Source: a virus. Taken from it: a stretch of 28,236 nucleotides of DNA. Shown here piece by piece: positions 21,791 to 28,236 of the stretch (positions are counted from its first letter, which is position 1; every line of letters begins with the position of its first letter). Below the pieces are notes generated by a model. It did no database searches, was not told the origin of the DNA, and saw only the letters and a program-made list of their open reading frames with translations. Both the position numbers and the translations under genes were made by a program. The stretch spans positions 1-28,236 of the IMG/VR virus record IMGVR_UViG_3300025886_002983. One strand, written 5' to 3'.

Positions 21791-23038
21791 TTACACCTTT
21801 TCTAAAGCATTATAATTATTACCCGCTTCTACTTTTACATTAAAATTATACTCCTTAAACACGTCTAAGATTAACTTAATTAAGTCTTTTTCTGATTTAT
21901 CTACATCTAAAAGAAATGAATCATAAGTATAGTGTACAATTCTAGTTTTACTATGTTTTAACAACTTAATAATTTTTTCTAAAATAAGTACATTATAATA
22001 CGTTTCCGTATTTTGAAGTATGTAATTAAACAGTTTCTGTTTTTTCATATCCGTTTTAAAGACATATCCAGACTTACAGACAACTTCTTCTTCCTTACTT
22101 ATATCATCTATATATTTCTCAACCCGTTTAAAGAATTCTAGTTCTTTATACTCTTTAAACACTCCTCCATATAGTTGTTTAAACGTTAGCTCTTTAGCTT
22201 TCTTATAATCTACTCCGTACATATCAGCAAACGCTTGGTGTATGTCTTCATCTTCGAATTTATAATCTACTAGTTGTGCTGCTAGTGTAGGGTGGTAAGC
22301 GCTAATATCAATCTCTAATAAAAAGTCATTATCGGGGATAAATGCTTCTCTACAACCCGATTTTTTATCTAAAGCAGCATAATTAATTCCCCCAAATGAG
22401 TTTGAAGGTCTTGTAGTTGTCGTTTTTAGATTAAACTGCGAGTAAGTCCAATCCCGTTCTACACCAAAATGCTCCTCAAATAACTTAGGATCTACCCTCA
22501 ATCCATTAGATTCAATCCAATAAAACACATTCGTAGCCTTATTATTATAGAACTCAAAGTGTTGTGGTTTCTCCATATTAAACACATGTTTAACTGCGTT
22601 ATATATCGTTTCACAACGTTCATAATGCTTTACTATGGGTATTATGCTACCTATATTGGCTATTTGGGGGTACTTGCGATAGAAAAAATCATGACATGGA
22701 AATTGGTCTGGGATATCTGTAGGAGATATGAAGTGTATGTCGCTAAGCTGTTTTAGAGGTACTATATGTAAAAATTCCTTCCTATCTTTTACAAATATTT
22801 CCTCAAATTCTCCTATTAAGTTTAATACTTCATCTAGCTCACAACTTGTAGCTTCACTATGGTTTATATTAATAATAAAACCTTTTCTATAGTTAATTTC
22901 TCTAATATAAAACCCTACTATGCCTCTTAAATAAGGGTGTATGTTATCATTAGAAAAAAGAGGTTCAATGAATACTTTCTTGAACTTCTTTTCCCTAAAC
23001 TCTTGTAACTGTTCTTTATTTTCTATAAGCCAAAACAC
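21791..23038 (-). CDS. Short family A (Pol I-type) DNA polymerase, proofreading site degenerate
   Basis: 415 residues. The polymerase domain follows Pol I motifs: TTTRPSNSFGGINYAAL (R210; Pol I T-G-R-L-S), motif A LLEIDISAYHPTLAAQL (D244), DIHQAF, motif B KELTFKQLYGG (K282, F286, Y290), FNYILQNTETYY (Q-x-T) and motif C RIVHYTYDSFLLD (D373; the usual H-D-E reads Y-D-S). The N-terminus (KVFIEPLFSNDNIHPYLRGI, later INHSE) lines up with the start of a 3'-5' exonuclease domain, but the D-x-E metal pair is missing. Length is well under typical phage Pol I. It has its own promoter inside the end of the glycosyltransferase gene. Whether it is the replicative enzyme is uncertain; no gp43-type polymerase is in the window. 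Confidence 0.78.
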   Translation of the reverse strand: MFWLIENKEQLQEFREKKFKKVFIEPLFSNDNIHPYLRGIVGFYIREINYRKGFIININHSEATSCELDEVLNLIGEFEEIFVKDRKEFLHIVPLKQLSDIHFISPTDIPDQFPCHDFFYRKYPQIANIGSIIPIVKHYERCETIYNAVKHVFNMEKPQHFEFYNNKATNVFYWIESNGLRVDPKLFEEHFGVERDWTYSQFNLKTTTTRPSNSFGGINYAALDKKSGCREAFIPDNDFLLEIDISAYHPTLAAQLVDYKFEDEDIHQAFADMYGVDYKKAKELTFKQLYGGVFKEYKELEFFKRVEKYIDDISKEEEVVCKSGYVFKTDMKKQKLFNYILQNTETYYNVLILEKIIKLLKHSKTRIVHYTYDSFLLDVDKSEKDLIKLILDVFKEYNFNVKVEAGNNYNALEKV

Positions 23039-23040
23039 TC

Positions 23041-25338
23041 TTATAATATACGATCAATTCCTTGGATTACCAAATCAGGAGTAATATTTTCTATTTCATA
23101 CCAGTCTTCCATTGATTTTATTTCCTTAAAAGGGTACCAATTCCAGTTTGAAGCATCAATTCTGTGAGAATTAAAATATCCTGAGGTGGGGGAATCTACA
23201 TAAATTCGAGTACAGTTAGTTTGAAATTCACACCAGGATCTAGAAAAAGAAGATATAAGCATTGTTGGGGTATTTAATGCCCACGCTACCCATGATAACC
23301 CAGAACCTATACCAATATGATATTCGGCTCCATTAATAACCGACATAACTTCTTCTAAAGACCTATTATGGAAGTGATAATCCGCTTGAGGGGAAGTATT
23401 CATAAACCCTTGGGTACCAAAAGTTCTATGTTGATCTACTACGGCTACCTTATATCCTTTATTTTGTAAATGTTTTACTACTTGTTCCCAACCTGTTGGA
23501 TGGTTCCAATATTTTGCTTGACACGTAGATTGAACTGAAATAGTTATGTATTTTTCTTTTATAGGGGAAGAAGGAACTGCTTTAAATTTAGGGTTTACTT
23601 CTTTAAATTCTAATCCTAAAATATCAGAAGCAGTTTTTTGGAGAGGTTGATGTTGGAAATTAGAGGGATGATTTGATTTTTTATATTCCCCTTTATCATA
23701 AAACCACCCTATACTATAAGAAGCATAAAGATTATTTACTACAGTACCAGGTTCTACAAATTGAATTTTAGGGTATTGAGATTTAAACCAATCATTATGA
23801 AATGTAGAACAAATTACTTCACAATTATGTTTTTTTCTAAATTCTTCTGCGTAAGGAAACCAAGCAATAGTATCACCTATTGATTTACTATCTAAATAAA
23901 TATAAACTCTTTTATCAATTAAATCTAAAACATGTTCGTGAATTTTATTATCACTTTCCCAAATTTCAATTCTCCATTTTATAAAGGATTTATAACTAGG
24001 GGCAGTCCACATATTATTTTTAATAATATCTTCCCAAACTAATTCATTAGTATCATCATTATAAAATTTAACTTGATATTCTTGACTTAAGGGACCTTTT
24101 ATTTCACATCTAGCTCCATCTATAAAACTAATGATAATTTCGTTTTTTAAACTTGTCATAAAATTTTGTAAAGTTTTGTTTCCAATTTCTGCCACTTTAT
24201 CCCAATTAAAATCTCTATGAATTAGCTTAGCTTCTTCTACAGCTCGTTTTTTATGGTCTGTATAGTTTTTAAAAGCATCTCTCATTACACGAGCTAAGTC
24301 TTTAAAATCAGGTTCATAGTAATTACCTACTGAAGAATTAAAGTGGTTATAATCAGCATCCATAACGGGTTTTTCATCTAGTATTTTTACAGGTAATCCT
24401 TTTCCCTTTGCAAATTCCATTTGACCACTACAAGCAGAATAAATTGAAGGAGTGCCACAAGCCATAGCTTCAATTAAAGGTAAATTCCATCCTTCACTTC
24501 TAGCACAGGATACGAATACATGACCATTCTTTAGGTAAGTAACATAATCTTCTCTAGAAGGAAAGTGTTTTATTTTGATGCGTTTATCAGTAAAACCATA
24601 ATGCTTTAAACGTTTTTCAGTTGTTTCATGTCCATCACCTGAAAAAGGATTGTCTATGGAAACTATTAAATCTACAGGATCTGAAGGGTCAAATTCTTTA
24701 AGGAAGGTTTCGATTATTTCTTTAGTAGATTTTCTATAGTCCCATCTTCCAAATAATACAAATTTAAATCTTCCATCTTTATAATCTAAAGTGGTTTGGG
24801 GATCTTCAGGATAAAAAGTATTAACATCTACTCCTTCAGGTACAATTTTTACTTTATTAGGATCAGCTCCCTGTTTAATAGTACAATCTGCTTGCCATTG
24901 TGAAGGGACCCATATTTGGTCATACTCTAGTAATTTATCAAAAAATTGGGGTGGTTGCAAAGTAGACTCCCAAACATTATATGCTATTTTAGGTTTATCA
25001 TATGAATCATAAAAAAAGTAATGATCAGTTTCATTTAAAACTAAATCAATATTATGTTCAAATTCATTCTTATGTTTAGTATAAATAGGAAAGTTATCTC
25101 TAGTAGTTTTACTAGTCCATAAAGTTTGTTCTACTAATAGCTTTTTATCAGTTTTATTAAGGTAGGATTCACCGTTATGAGGTTCATCATTGGGCCAATT
25201 CCAATTTTTGCCTATTGTAAAATTACGAATTTTTATATCAATTTTTTTAGATAATTTTCTAAAAAAATCTCGAGAGTGGTGATTATAACCTGTTGTTCCT
25301 ACATAAGAACAATGAACCTTTAATTTAGGTGTAGACAT
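23041..25338 (-). CDS. Two-domain glycosyltransferase: GT4-like plus O-heptosyltransferase-like
   Basis: 765 residues. Residues 1 to about 390 are a GT-B glycosyltransferase of the GT4 type: IAYNVWESTLQPP, DQIWVPSQWQAD, VKIVPEGVDVNTFYP, FVLFGRWDYRKSTKEIIE and the nucleotide-sugar motif SEGWNLPLIEAMACGTPSI. From about 400 on it resembles bacterial autotransporter O-heptosyltransferases: ISFIDGARCEIKG, ELVWEDIIKNNMW, then YLDSKSIGDTIAWFPYAEEF, CSTFHNDWF and IGIGSGLSWVAWALNTPTML. The iron-finger cysteines known in TibC-type enzymes appear replaced in the C-terminal stretch ending WNWYP. Such fusions build a protein-linked glycan. The next unit upstream encodes a Ser/Thr-rich repeat protein, a plausible acceptor. 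Acceptor and sugars are inferred. Confidence 0.8.
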   Translation of the reverse strand: MSTPKLKVHCSYVGTTGYNHHSRDFFRKLSKKIDIKIRNFTIGKNWNWPNDEPHNGESYLNKTDKKLLVEQTLWTSKTTRDNFPIYTKHKNEFEHNIDLVLNETDHYFFYDSYDKPKIAYNVWESTLQPPQFFDKLLEYDQIWVPSQWQADCTIKQGADPNKVKIVPEGVDVNTFYPEDPQTTLDYKDGRFKFVLFGRWDYRKSTKEIIETFLKEFDPSDPVDLIVSIDNPFSGDGHETTEKRLKHYGFTDKRIKIKHFPSREDYVTYLKNGHVFVSCARSEGWNLPLIEAMACGTPSIYSACSGQMEFAKGKGLPVKILDEKPVMDADYNHFNSSVGNYYEPDFKDLARVMRDAFKNYTDHKKRAVEEAKLIHRDFNWDKVAEIGNKTLQNFMTSLKNEIIISFIDGARCEIKGPLSQEYQVKFYNDDTNELVWEDIIKNNMWTAPSYKSFIKWRIEIWESDNKIHEHVLDLIDKRVYIYLDSKSIGDTIAWFPYAEEFRKKHNCEVICSTFHNDWFKSQYPKIQFVEPGTVVNNLYASYSIGWFYDKGEYKKSNHPSNFQHQPLQKTASDILGLEFKEVNPKFKAVPSSPIKEKYITISVQSTCQAKYWNHPTGWEQVVKHLQNKGYKVAVVDQHRTFGTQGFMNTSPQADYHFHNRSLEEVMSVINGAEYHIGIGSGLSWVAWALNTPTMLISSFSRSWCEFQTNCTRIYVDSPTSGYFNSHRIDASNWNWYPFKEIKSMEDWYEIENITPDLVIQGIDRIL
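23043..23074 (-). promoter_or_regulatory. Bacteroidetes-type promoter for the DNA polymerase gene
   Basis: Minus strand: TTTGG (23074-23070), 19 nt, TATATTAT (23050-23043), preceded by CG. The -10 ends 4 nt before the polymerase ATG at 23038. It lies within the last codons of the glycosyltransferase gene, giving the polymerase its own start. Confidence 0.68.
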
Positions 25339-25343
25339 AACAA

Positions 25344-25375
25344 TTAATATAACAAATTTAATTTAAAAAACCAAA
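25344..25375 (-). promoter_or_regulatory. Bacteroidetes-type promoter for the glycosyltransferase gene
   Basis: Minus strand: TTTGG (25375-25371), 19 nt, TATATTAA (25351-25344). The -10 ends 5 nt before the ATG at 25338. It fills the gap between the structural protein (stop at 25376) and the glycosyltransferase. No terminator is visible, so readthrough from the fibre unit is likely too. Confidence 0.72.
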
Positions 25376-26065
25376 TTAACTCACTCCATCTAAAGCAGTA
25401 ATATCACTCCAACTAGTTCCATCCCACTTACCTATATTAGCAGCTGTTACTCCATTTACAGCTCCTATATTAGTAGGACCTGCTGCTGTAGTAACTCTTA
25501 ATATTATAGTGGTTCCAAAAGCTATGCCATGGTTATTTGTAATATTGCCTGTTCCACTGCTATTATTGTAATCATAATCATGGTCTATTATAGCACAAAT
25601 AAAATAATCATTATTTTCAATATCAGTTAAAGCAGTTGAGTTTAAAGCAAGACTATTATTACCACTTGTACTCCATGAAGTAAATTCTGTTGAGTAAGGA
25701 GCGCTATAATTTAAGCTATCAAAATATTCACTTACAGCAAGAGTTGATCCTCCATCCCCTCCAAAAGCACTACTACTTACTACTATGTAATCGCCTGTAC
25801 CATTAGTTACACCTGTAACCTCTATACTTGCTGCAGAAGGGGGTGTTGTAATTGTAGAAGTATCAAAATAGATAAATGTGCGGTAAAATTTATAGTTAGT
25901 AGTTACCCTATCACTTGATCTAAGAAATGAAAATGCAATGTCCTCATTACCTGTAGGGTTAGTACTAATAGCAGATCCTGTTTCTCTTTGTTTAGTAAAG
26001 TCAGGATCACCCGCACTATTATATATAAATCCTTTTTTTCCTGCGTTTACGTTTATATCTGGCAT
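25376..26065 (-). CDS. Probable virion structural / fibre-associated protein
   Basis: 229 residues, no signal peptide, rich in Ser, Thr, Asn and Gly, with beta-strand character (DRVTTNYKFYRTFIYFDTST, AASIEVTGVTNGTGDYIVV, HGIAFGTTIILRVTTAAGP). The end TNIGAVNGVTAANIGKWDGT then WSDITALDGVS reads like the repetitive ends of phage tail-fibre or receptor-binding proteins. No named family. Its ATG overlaps the methyltransferase gene by 13 bases, placing it in the fibre unit. Confidence 0.6.
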   Translation of the reverse strand: MPDINVNAGKKGFIYNSAGDPDFTKQRETGSAISTNPTGNEDIAFSFLRSSDRVTTNYKFYRTFIYFDTSTITTPPSAASIEVTGVTNGTGDYIVVSSSAFGGDGGSTLAVSEYFDSLNYSAPYSTEFTSWSTSGNNSLALNSTALTDIENNDYFICAIIDHDYDYNNSSGTGNITNNHGIAFGTTIILRVTTAAGPTNIGAVNGVTAANIGKWDGTSWSDITALDGVS

Positions 26066-26619
26066 TGTGGTAGGTAATAAGTTGTGTGGTTAAAATAAGA
26101 ATTTTGGGGTGGATTAATTGAAAATTGTTGGTAAGTTACATTAGGAATGTTGAAATAATTTTTTTCTCCATTTAAACCGTTCCACCAAGTAATTAAACCA
26201 TCTTTTTTCACTAAAGGAAATAGTGAAGAACTAAAATGTTCTAAATTATCATCTCTATAAGTGTCAAAAAATAGCCCGTCATACATAGATAAAGTATCTT
26301 TTATTTTATACCAATCTCCTTCTACAATAGTAACATTAGGTTTATCTTTAACCCATTGTTTGGCTTTTGGAAGTATCTGAGGATGGTTTTCTATTATTGT
26401 ATGTGAGTTTATATTATGCGATTGGATGTATCTTGCAGATATTCCCATACCAAACCCTACTTCTAGTATATCTCCACCATTAGAACAAACATAAGCTGCG
26501 GATGCAGACATTAGTTTGTCTTCCCAATCCATCATTACTTCTTTTTCTTCCTGCCAATCCTCGTCGTAATAATAAATTTTGTTATTTTCAAATGTTAAAA
26601 CTTTTTCTATATAACTCAT
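26053..26619 (-). CDS. SAM methyltransferase resembling GAMT/RMT2 (N-methyltransferase)
   Basis: 188 residues. Motif I is ILEVGFGMGISARYIQ (51-66), followed by HTIIENHPQILPKAKQWV, VTIVEGDWYKI and YDGLFFDTYRDDN, then LVKKDGLITWWNG. The sequence L-E-V-G-F-G-M, the I-I-E strand end and the G-x-W...D-x-x-x-x-D-T-Y pattern match guanidinoacetate / arginine N-methyltransferase-2 proteins. The substrate is unknown; in this setting it may methylate a fibre or other phage protein. It is embedded between two structural genes with 1- and 13-base overlaps. Confidence 0.72.
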   Translation of the reverse strand: MSYIEKVLTFENNKIYYYDEDWQEEKEVMMDWEDKLMSASAAYVCSNGGDILEVGFGMGISARYIQSHNINSHTIIENHPQILPKAKQWVKDKPNVTIVEGDWYKIKDTLSMYDGLFFDTYRDDNLEHFSSSLFPLVKKDGLITWWNGLNGEKNYFNIPNVTYQQFSINPPQNSYFNHTTYYLPQCQI

Positions 26620-28236
26620 TAAGCTAATTCTATATAATCATTTGATGGGTTAAAATACACTGTACTATTTCCTACTATCCAACCTACTAATCTAACAAAA
26701 TCACCTGATGTTGTTGGGAGTGTAGTAGTTAAGGTTCCTCCATCAGCTATGTATACTTTTTGGCCTACAGTTCCTGTGGTGCCTGTTCTAATAATTCCAT
26801 TAAGTAACATACCATCTGCCGATGCGGTTGATGTAGCAACTGCTATAAGACCAGAAACTGCTGCTTCAGAACCTGAAGAAGCTAATGTCCAAGTATCTGC
26901 TGCACTAAGGTAGTATACTTTACCTGTAGTAAGTCCACTAAGTCCTGTTGAATAGTATATTTGACTACCAAATCCAAAATCTCCTGGAGCACCAAATGCC
27001 CCCCCTGAGTTTTCATCACTTACATTAATTTCGTCTATATTGGCTCTACCTGCAACTTCTAGAATATCAGATAATCCATTATAAGTAAAATTAGCTTCAA
27101 CTTGTAAATTATTAGTAGCGTCTACGTAAGTTAAAACACCATTAGAAGTTGTACCTGTAATACTTCCTACAAATGAAGTACCTGAAGAACCGCTAGTACC
27201 TGAAGTGCCACTAGAACCCGAGGTGCCGTTGGTGCCGTTTGTACCTGAAGTGCCTGAAGAACCTGAGGTGCCTGAGGTGCCACTAGAACCTGAAGTGCCT
27301 CCTCCCCCAGCATCTCCATAACCATCAATATTAACACATATAACATCGTTATTGTTAAAGGGATCTGTAGAAGTTGTAGTTAAAACTGCTAAATTTGTAT
27401 ATTCGGCAACTGATGCAGCAAATGATACTGCATCGTAACTAAATATAGTAAATATTGTAGGATCAGATTTAAGGCTAAATGATATACTGCCACTATTAGT
27501 ATTACCCAAATATTGGGTATTATCATTAGAATCTGCATCAGTTTTATGAATCTTAATGGTATCAATATCAGCAGGATTAGGATCATTCACTCCTCCATTT
27601 AACCATATTACTTCACTTGTAGTAGGAATAGTATCTGTTGATTGATCAATTCTATATCTTAGACAAATAGATGAAACACCCGAAGTACCGCTTGTACCAG
27701 ATGTACCTGAGGTGCCTGATGATCCTGAAGTGCCTGAGGTACCTGATGAGCCAGAGGTACCTGATGAACCTGAAGTACCTGATGAACCAGAGGTACCTGA
27801 TGAACCTGAGGTACCTGATGAGCCTGATGAACCTGATGTTCCTGAAGAACCACTTGTACCTGATGAACCACTTGAACCTGAAGTGCCTGTAGCACCATCT
27901 ACACCTGAGGTGCCACTTGAACCTGAAGTACCTGAAGATCCTGATGTACCTGAAGAGCCATCTATACCAGAAGTGCCAGAGCTACCAGATGTACCTGATG
28001 AACCACTAATGCCAGAACTACCTGAAGTACCTGAAGTACCACTTGAACCTGATGTGCCCGTAGCACCATCTATACCAGAAGTACCTGCTGAACCACTAGA
28101 ACCACTTGTACCTGAAGAACCATCTATGCCTGAAGTACCAGATGAACCTGAAGTACCTGAACTACCCGAAGTGCCAGAGCTACCTGATGTACCTGAAGAG
28201 CCATCTACACCTGAAGTACCTGATGAACCTGAAGTA
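26619..28236 (-). CDS. Gly-Ser-Thr repeat fibre-like protein, 5' end outside window
   Basis: The frame is open from the right edge to the stop at 26619 (about 538 codons seen). A GTG at 27590 can serve as a start for a shorter product, but the frame continues upstream through ICLRYRIDQSTDTIPTTSEV and a long Gly-x-x repeat, so that GTG is internal. Order: about 185 residues of GSSGTSG-type repeat with GVDG, GIDG and GATG variants, a folded segment, a second repeat (98-139 counted from the GTG), then a Gly/Thr-rich region (LSGLTTGKVYYLSAADTWTL, GLIAVATSTASADGMLL, VGQKVYIADGG) ending FNPSNDYIELA. This is a typical phage tail-fibre or appendage layout. Glycine at every third position recalls collagen-like phage proteins, but proline is absent from the repeats. 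Confidence 0.8.
   Translation of the reverse strand, partial: TSGSSGTSGVDGSSGTSGSSGTSGSSGTSGSSGTSGIDGSSGTSGSSGSAGTSGIDGATGTSGSSGTSGTSGSSGISGSSGTSGSSGTSGIDGSSGTSGSSGTSGSSGTSGVDGATGTSGSSGSSGTSGSSGTSGSSGSSGTSGSSGTSGSSGTSGSSGTSGSSGTSGTSGSSGTSGTSGTSGTSGVSSICLRYRIDQSTDTIPTTSEVIWLNGGVNDPNPADIDTIKIHKTDADSNDNTQYLGNTNSGSISFSLKSDPTIFTIFSYDAVSFAASVAEYTNLAVLTTTSTDPFNNNDVICVNIDGYGDAGGGGTSGSSGTSGTSGSSGTSGTNGTNGTSGSSGTSGTSGSSGTSFVGSITGTTSNGVLTYVDATNNLQVEANFTYNGLSDILEVAGRANIDEINVSDENSGGAFGAPGDFGFGSQIYYSTGLSGLTTGKVYYLSAADTWTLASSGSEAAVSGLIAVATSTASADGMLLNGIIRTGTTGTVGQKVYIADGGTLTTTLPTTSGDFVRLVGWIVGNSTVYFNPSNDYIELA
27174..27299 (-). repeat. Short Gly-Thr-Ser/Gly-Ser-Ser coding repeat
   Basis: 14 consecutive Gly-x-x triplets (9 bp period) with Thr-Ser, Ser-Ser and Thr-Asn in the x positions. 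Third codon positions vary between copies, so selection is on the protein. Confidence 0.85.
27678..28236 (-). repeat. Long Gly-x-x coding repeat running off the window
   Basis: About 62 Gly-x-x triplets with a 9-bp period, mostly GTS and GSS, broken by GVD, GID, GAT and GIS units. Without proline, stability would need glycosylated Thr/Ser or a polyglycine-II type packing. The true length is unknown because the gene continues past 28236. Confidence 0.85.

Noticed and set aside
27588-27590. GTG at 27590 preceded by GGAGGA as the start of the fibre gene
   Set aside because: The frame is open far upstream with the same repeat composition, and no other gene here depends on a Shine-Dalgarno sequence.
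27671-27892. Open frames on the plus strand and in another minus frame across the repeat
   Set aside because: Low-complexity shadows of the Gly-x-x repeat.
27174-28236. CRISPR array or non-coding satellite
   Set aside because: The 9-bp periodicity is fully explained by Gly-x-x codons with free third positions; there are no spacers.

Overview
The window is an AT-rich piece of a tailed-phage genome. The gene set resembles the replication and nucleotide-metabolism region of a T4-like myovirus, and the host is most likely a marine Flavobacteriia/Bacteroidetes bacterium. The phage assignment rests on a T4-type replisome (gp32-like ssDNA-binding protein, UvsX, gp41-type helicase, 5'-3' exonuclease), phage-size NrdA/NrdB and ThyX, and fibre-like genes at the right edge. 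The host assignment rests on two large secreted proteins with type IX secretion (T9SS) C-terminal sorting domains, the absence of Shine-Dalgarno sequences, and a repeated promoter that matches the Bacteroidetes -33/-7 architecture. All recognisable genes lie on the minus strand, so transcription runs from high to low coordinates. No tRNA, integrase, transposase or CRISPR array was seen. No gene-free stretch exceeds 300 bases.

Layout from right to left. (1) 28236-25376: a Gly/Ser/Thr-repeat fibre-like gene cut by the window edge, a GAMT/RMT2-like methyltransferase and a second probable structural protein. (2) 25338-21382: a fused two-domain glycosyltransferase, a short DNA polymerase I-type enzyme without a recognisable proofreading site, and an unknown 128-residue protein. 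(3) 21316-13382: gp32-like, UvsX, exonuclease, helicase, NrdB, a methyltransferase, NrdA and a small membrane protein, ending at a hairpin. (4) 13284-8299: an envelope-type cassette with a membrane/coiled-coil protein, an exported thioredoxin-fold protein, an 893-residue T9SS type A cargo, an outer-membrane protein, a holin-like protein and an SNase nuclease. (5) 8261-4864: an AT-hook protein, a DpdA-like transglycosylase, QueC, QueD and QueE, closed by a terminator. (6) 4744-2657: a 695-residue T9SS type B cargo. (7) 2618-852: a 39-residue protein, ThyX, a DUF5675-like protein and a small outer-membrane protein, closed by a terminator. (8) 763-1: hypoxanthine-guanine phosphoribosyltransferase and the start of FolE.

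Three systems stand out. First, FolE, QueD, QueE and QueC form a complete GTP-to-preQ0 route, and a DpdA-like enzyme could place the product in DNA, so the phage genome probably carries a 7-deazaguanine base. Hpt beside FolE could recycle the guanine released by the exchange. Second, the phage carries two T9SS cargo proteins plus outer-membrane-like proteins, which would put phage products on or outside the infected cell. Third, five sites share TTTGG (one CTTGG), exactly 19 nt, then TATATT; four of them end only 4-5 nt before an ATG, which suggests leaderless transcripts. Several enzymes also lack metal-binding residues typical of their families.
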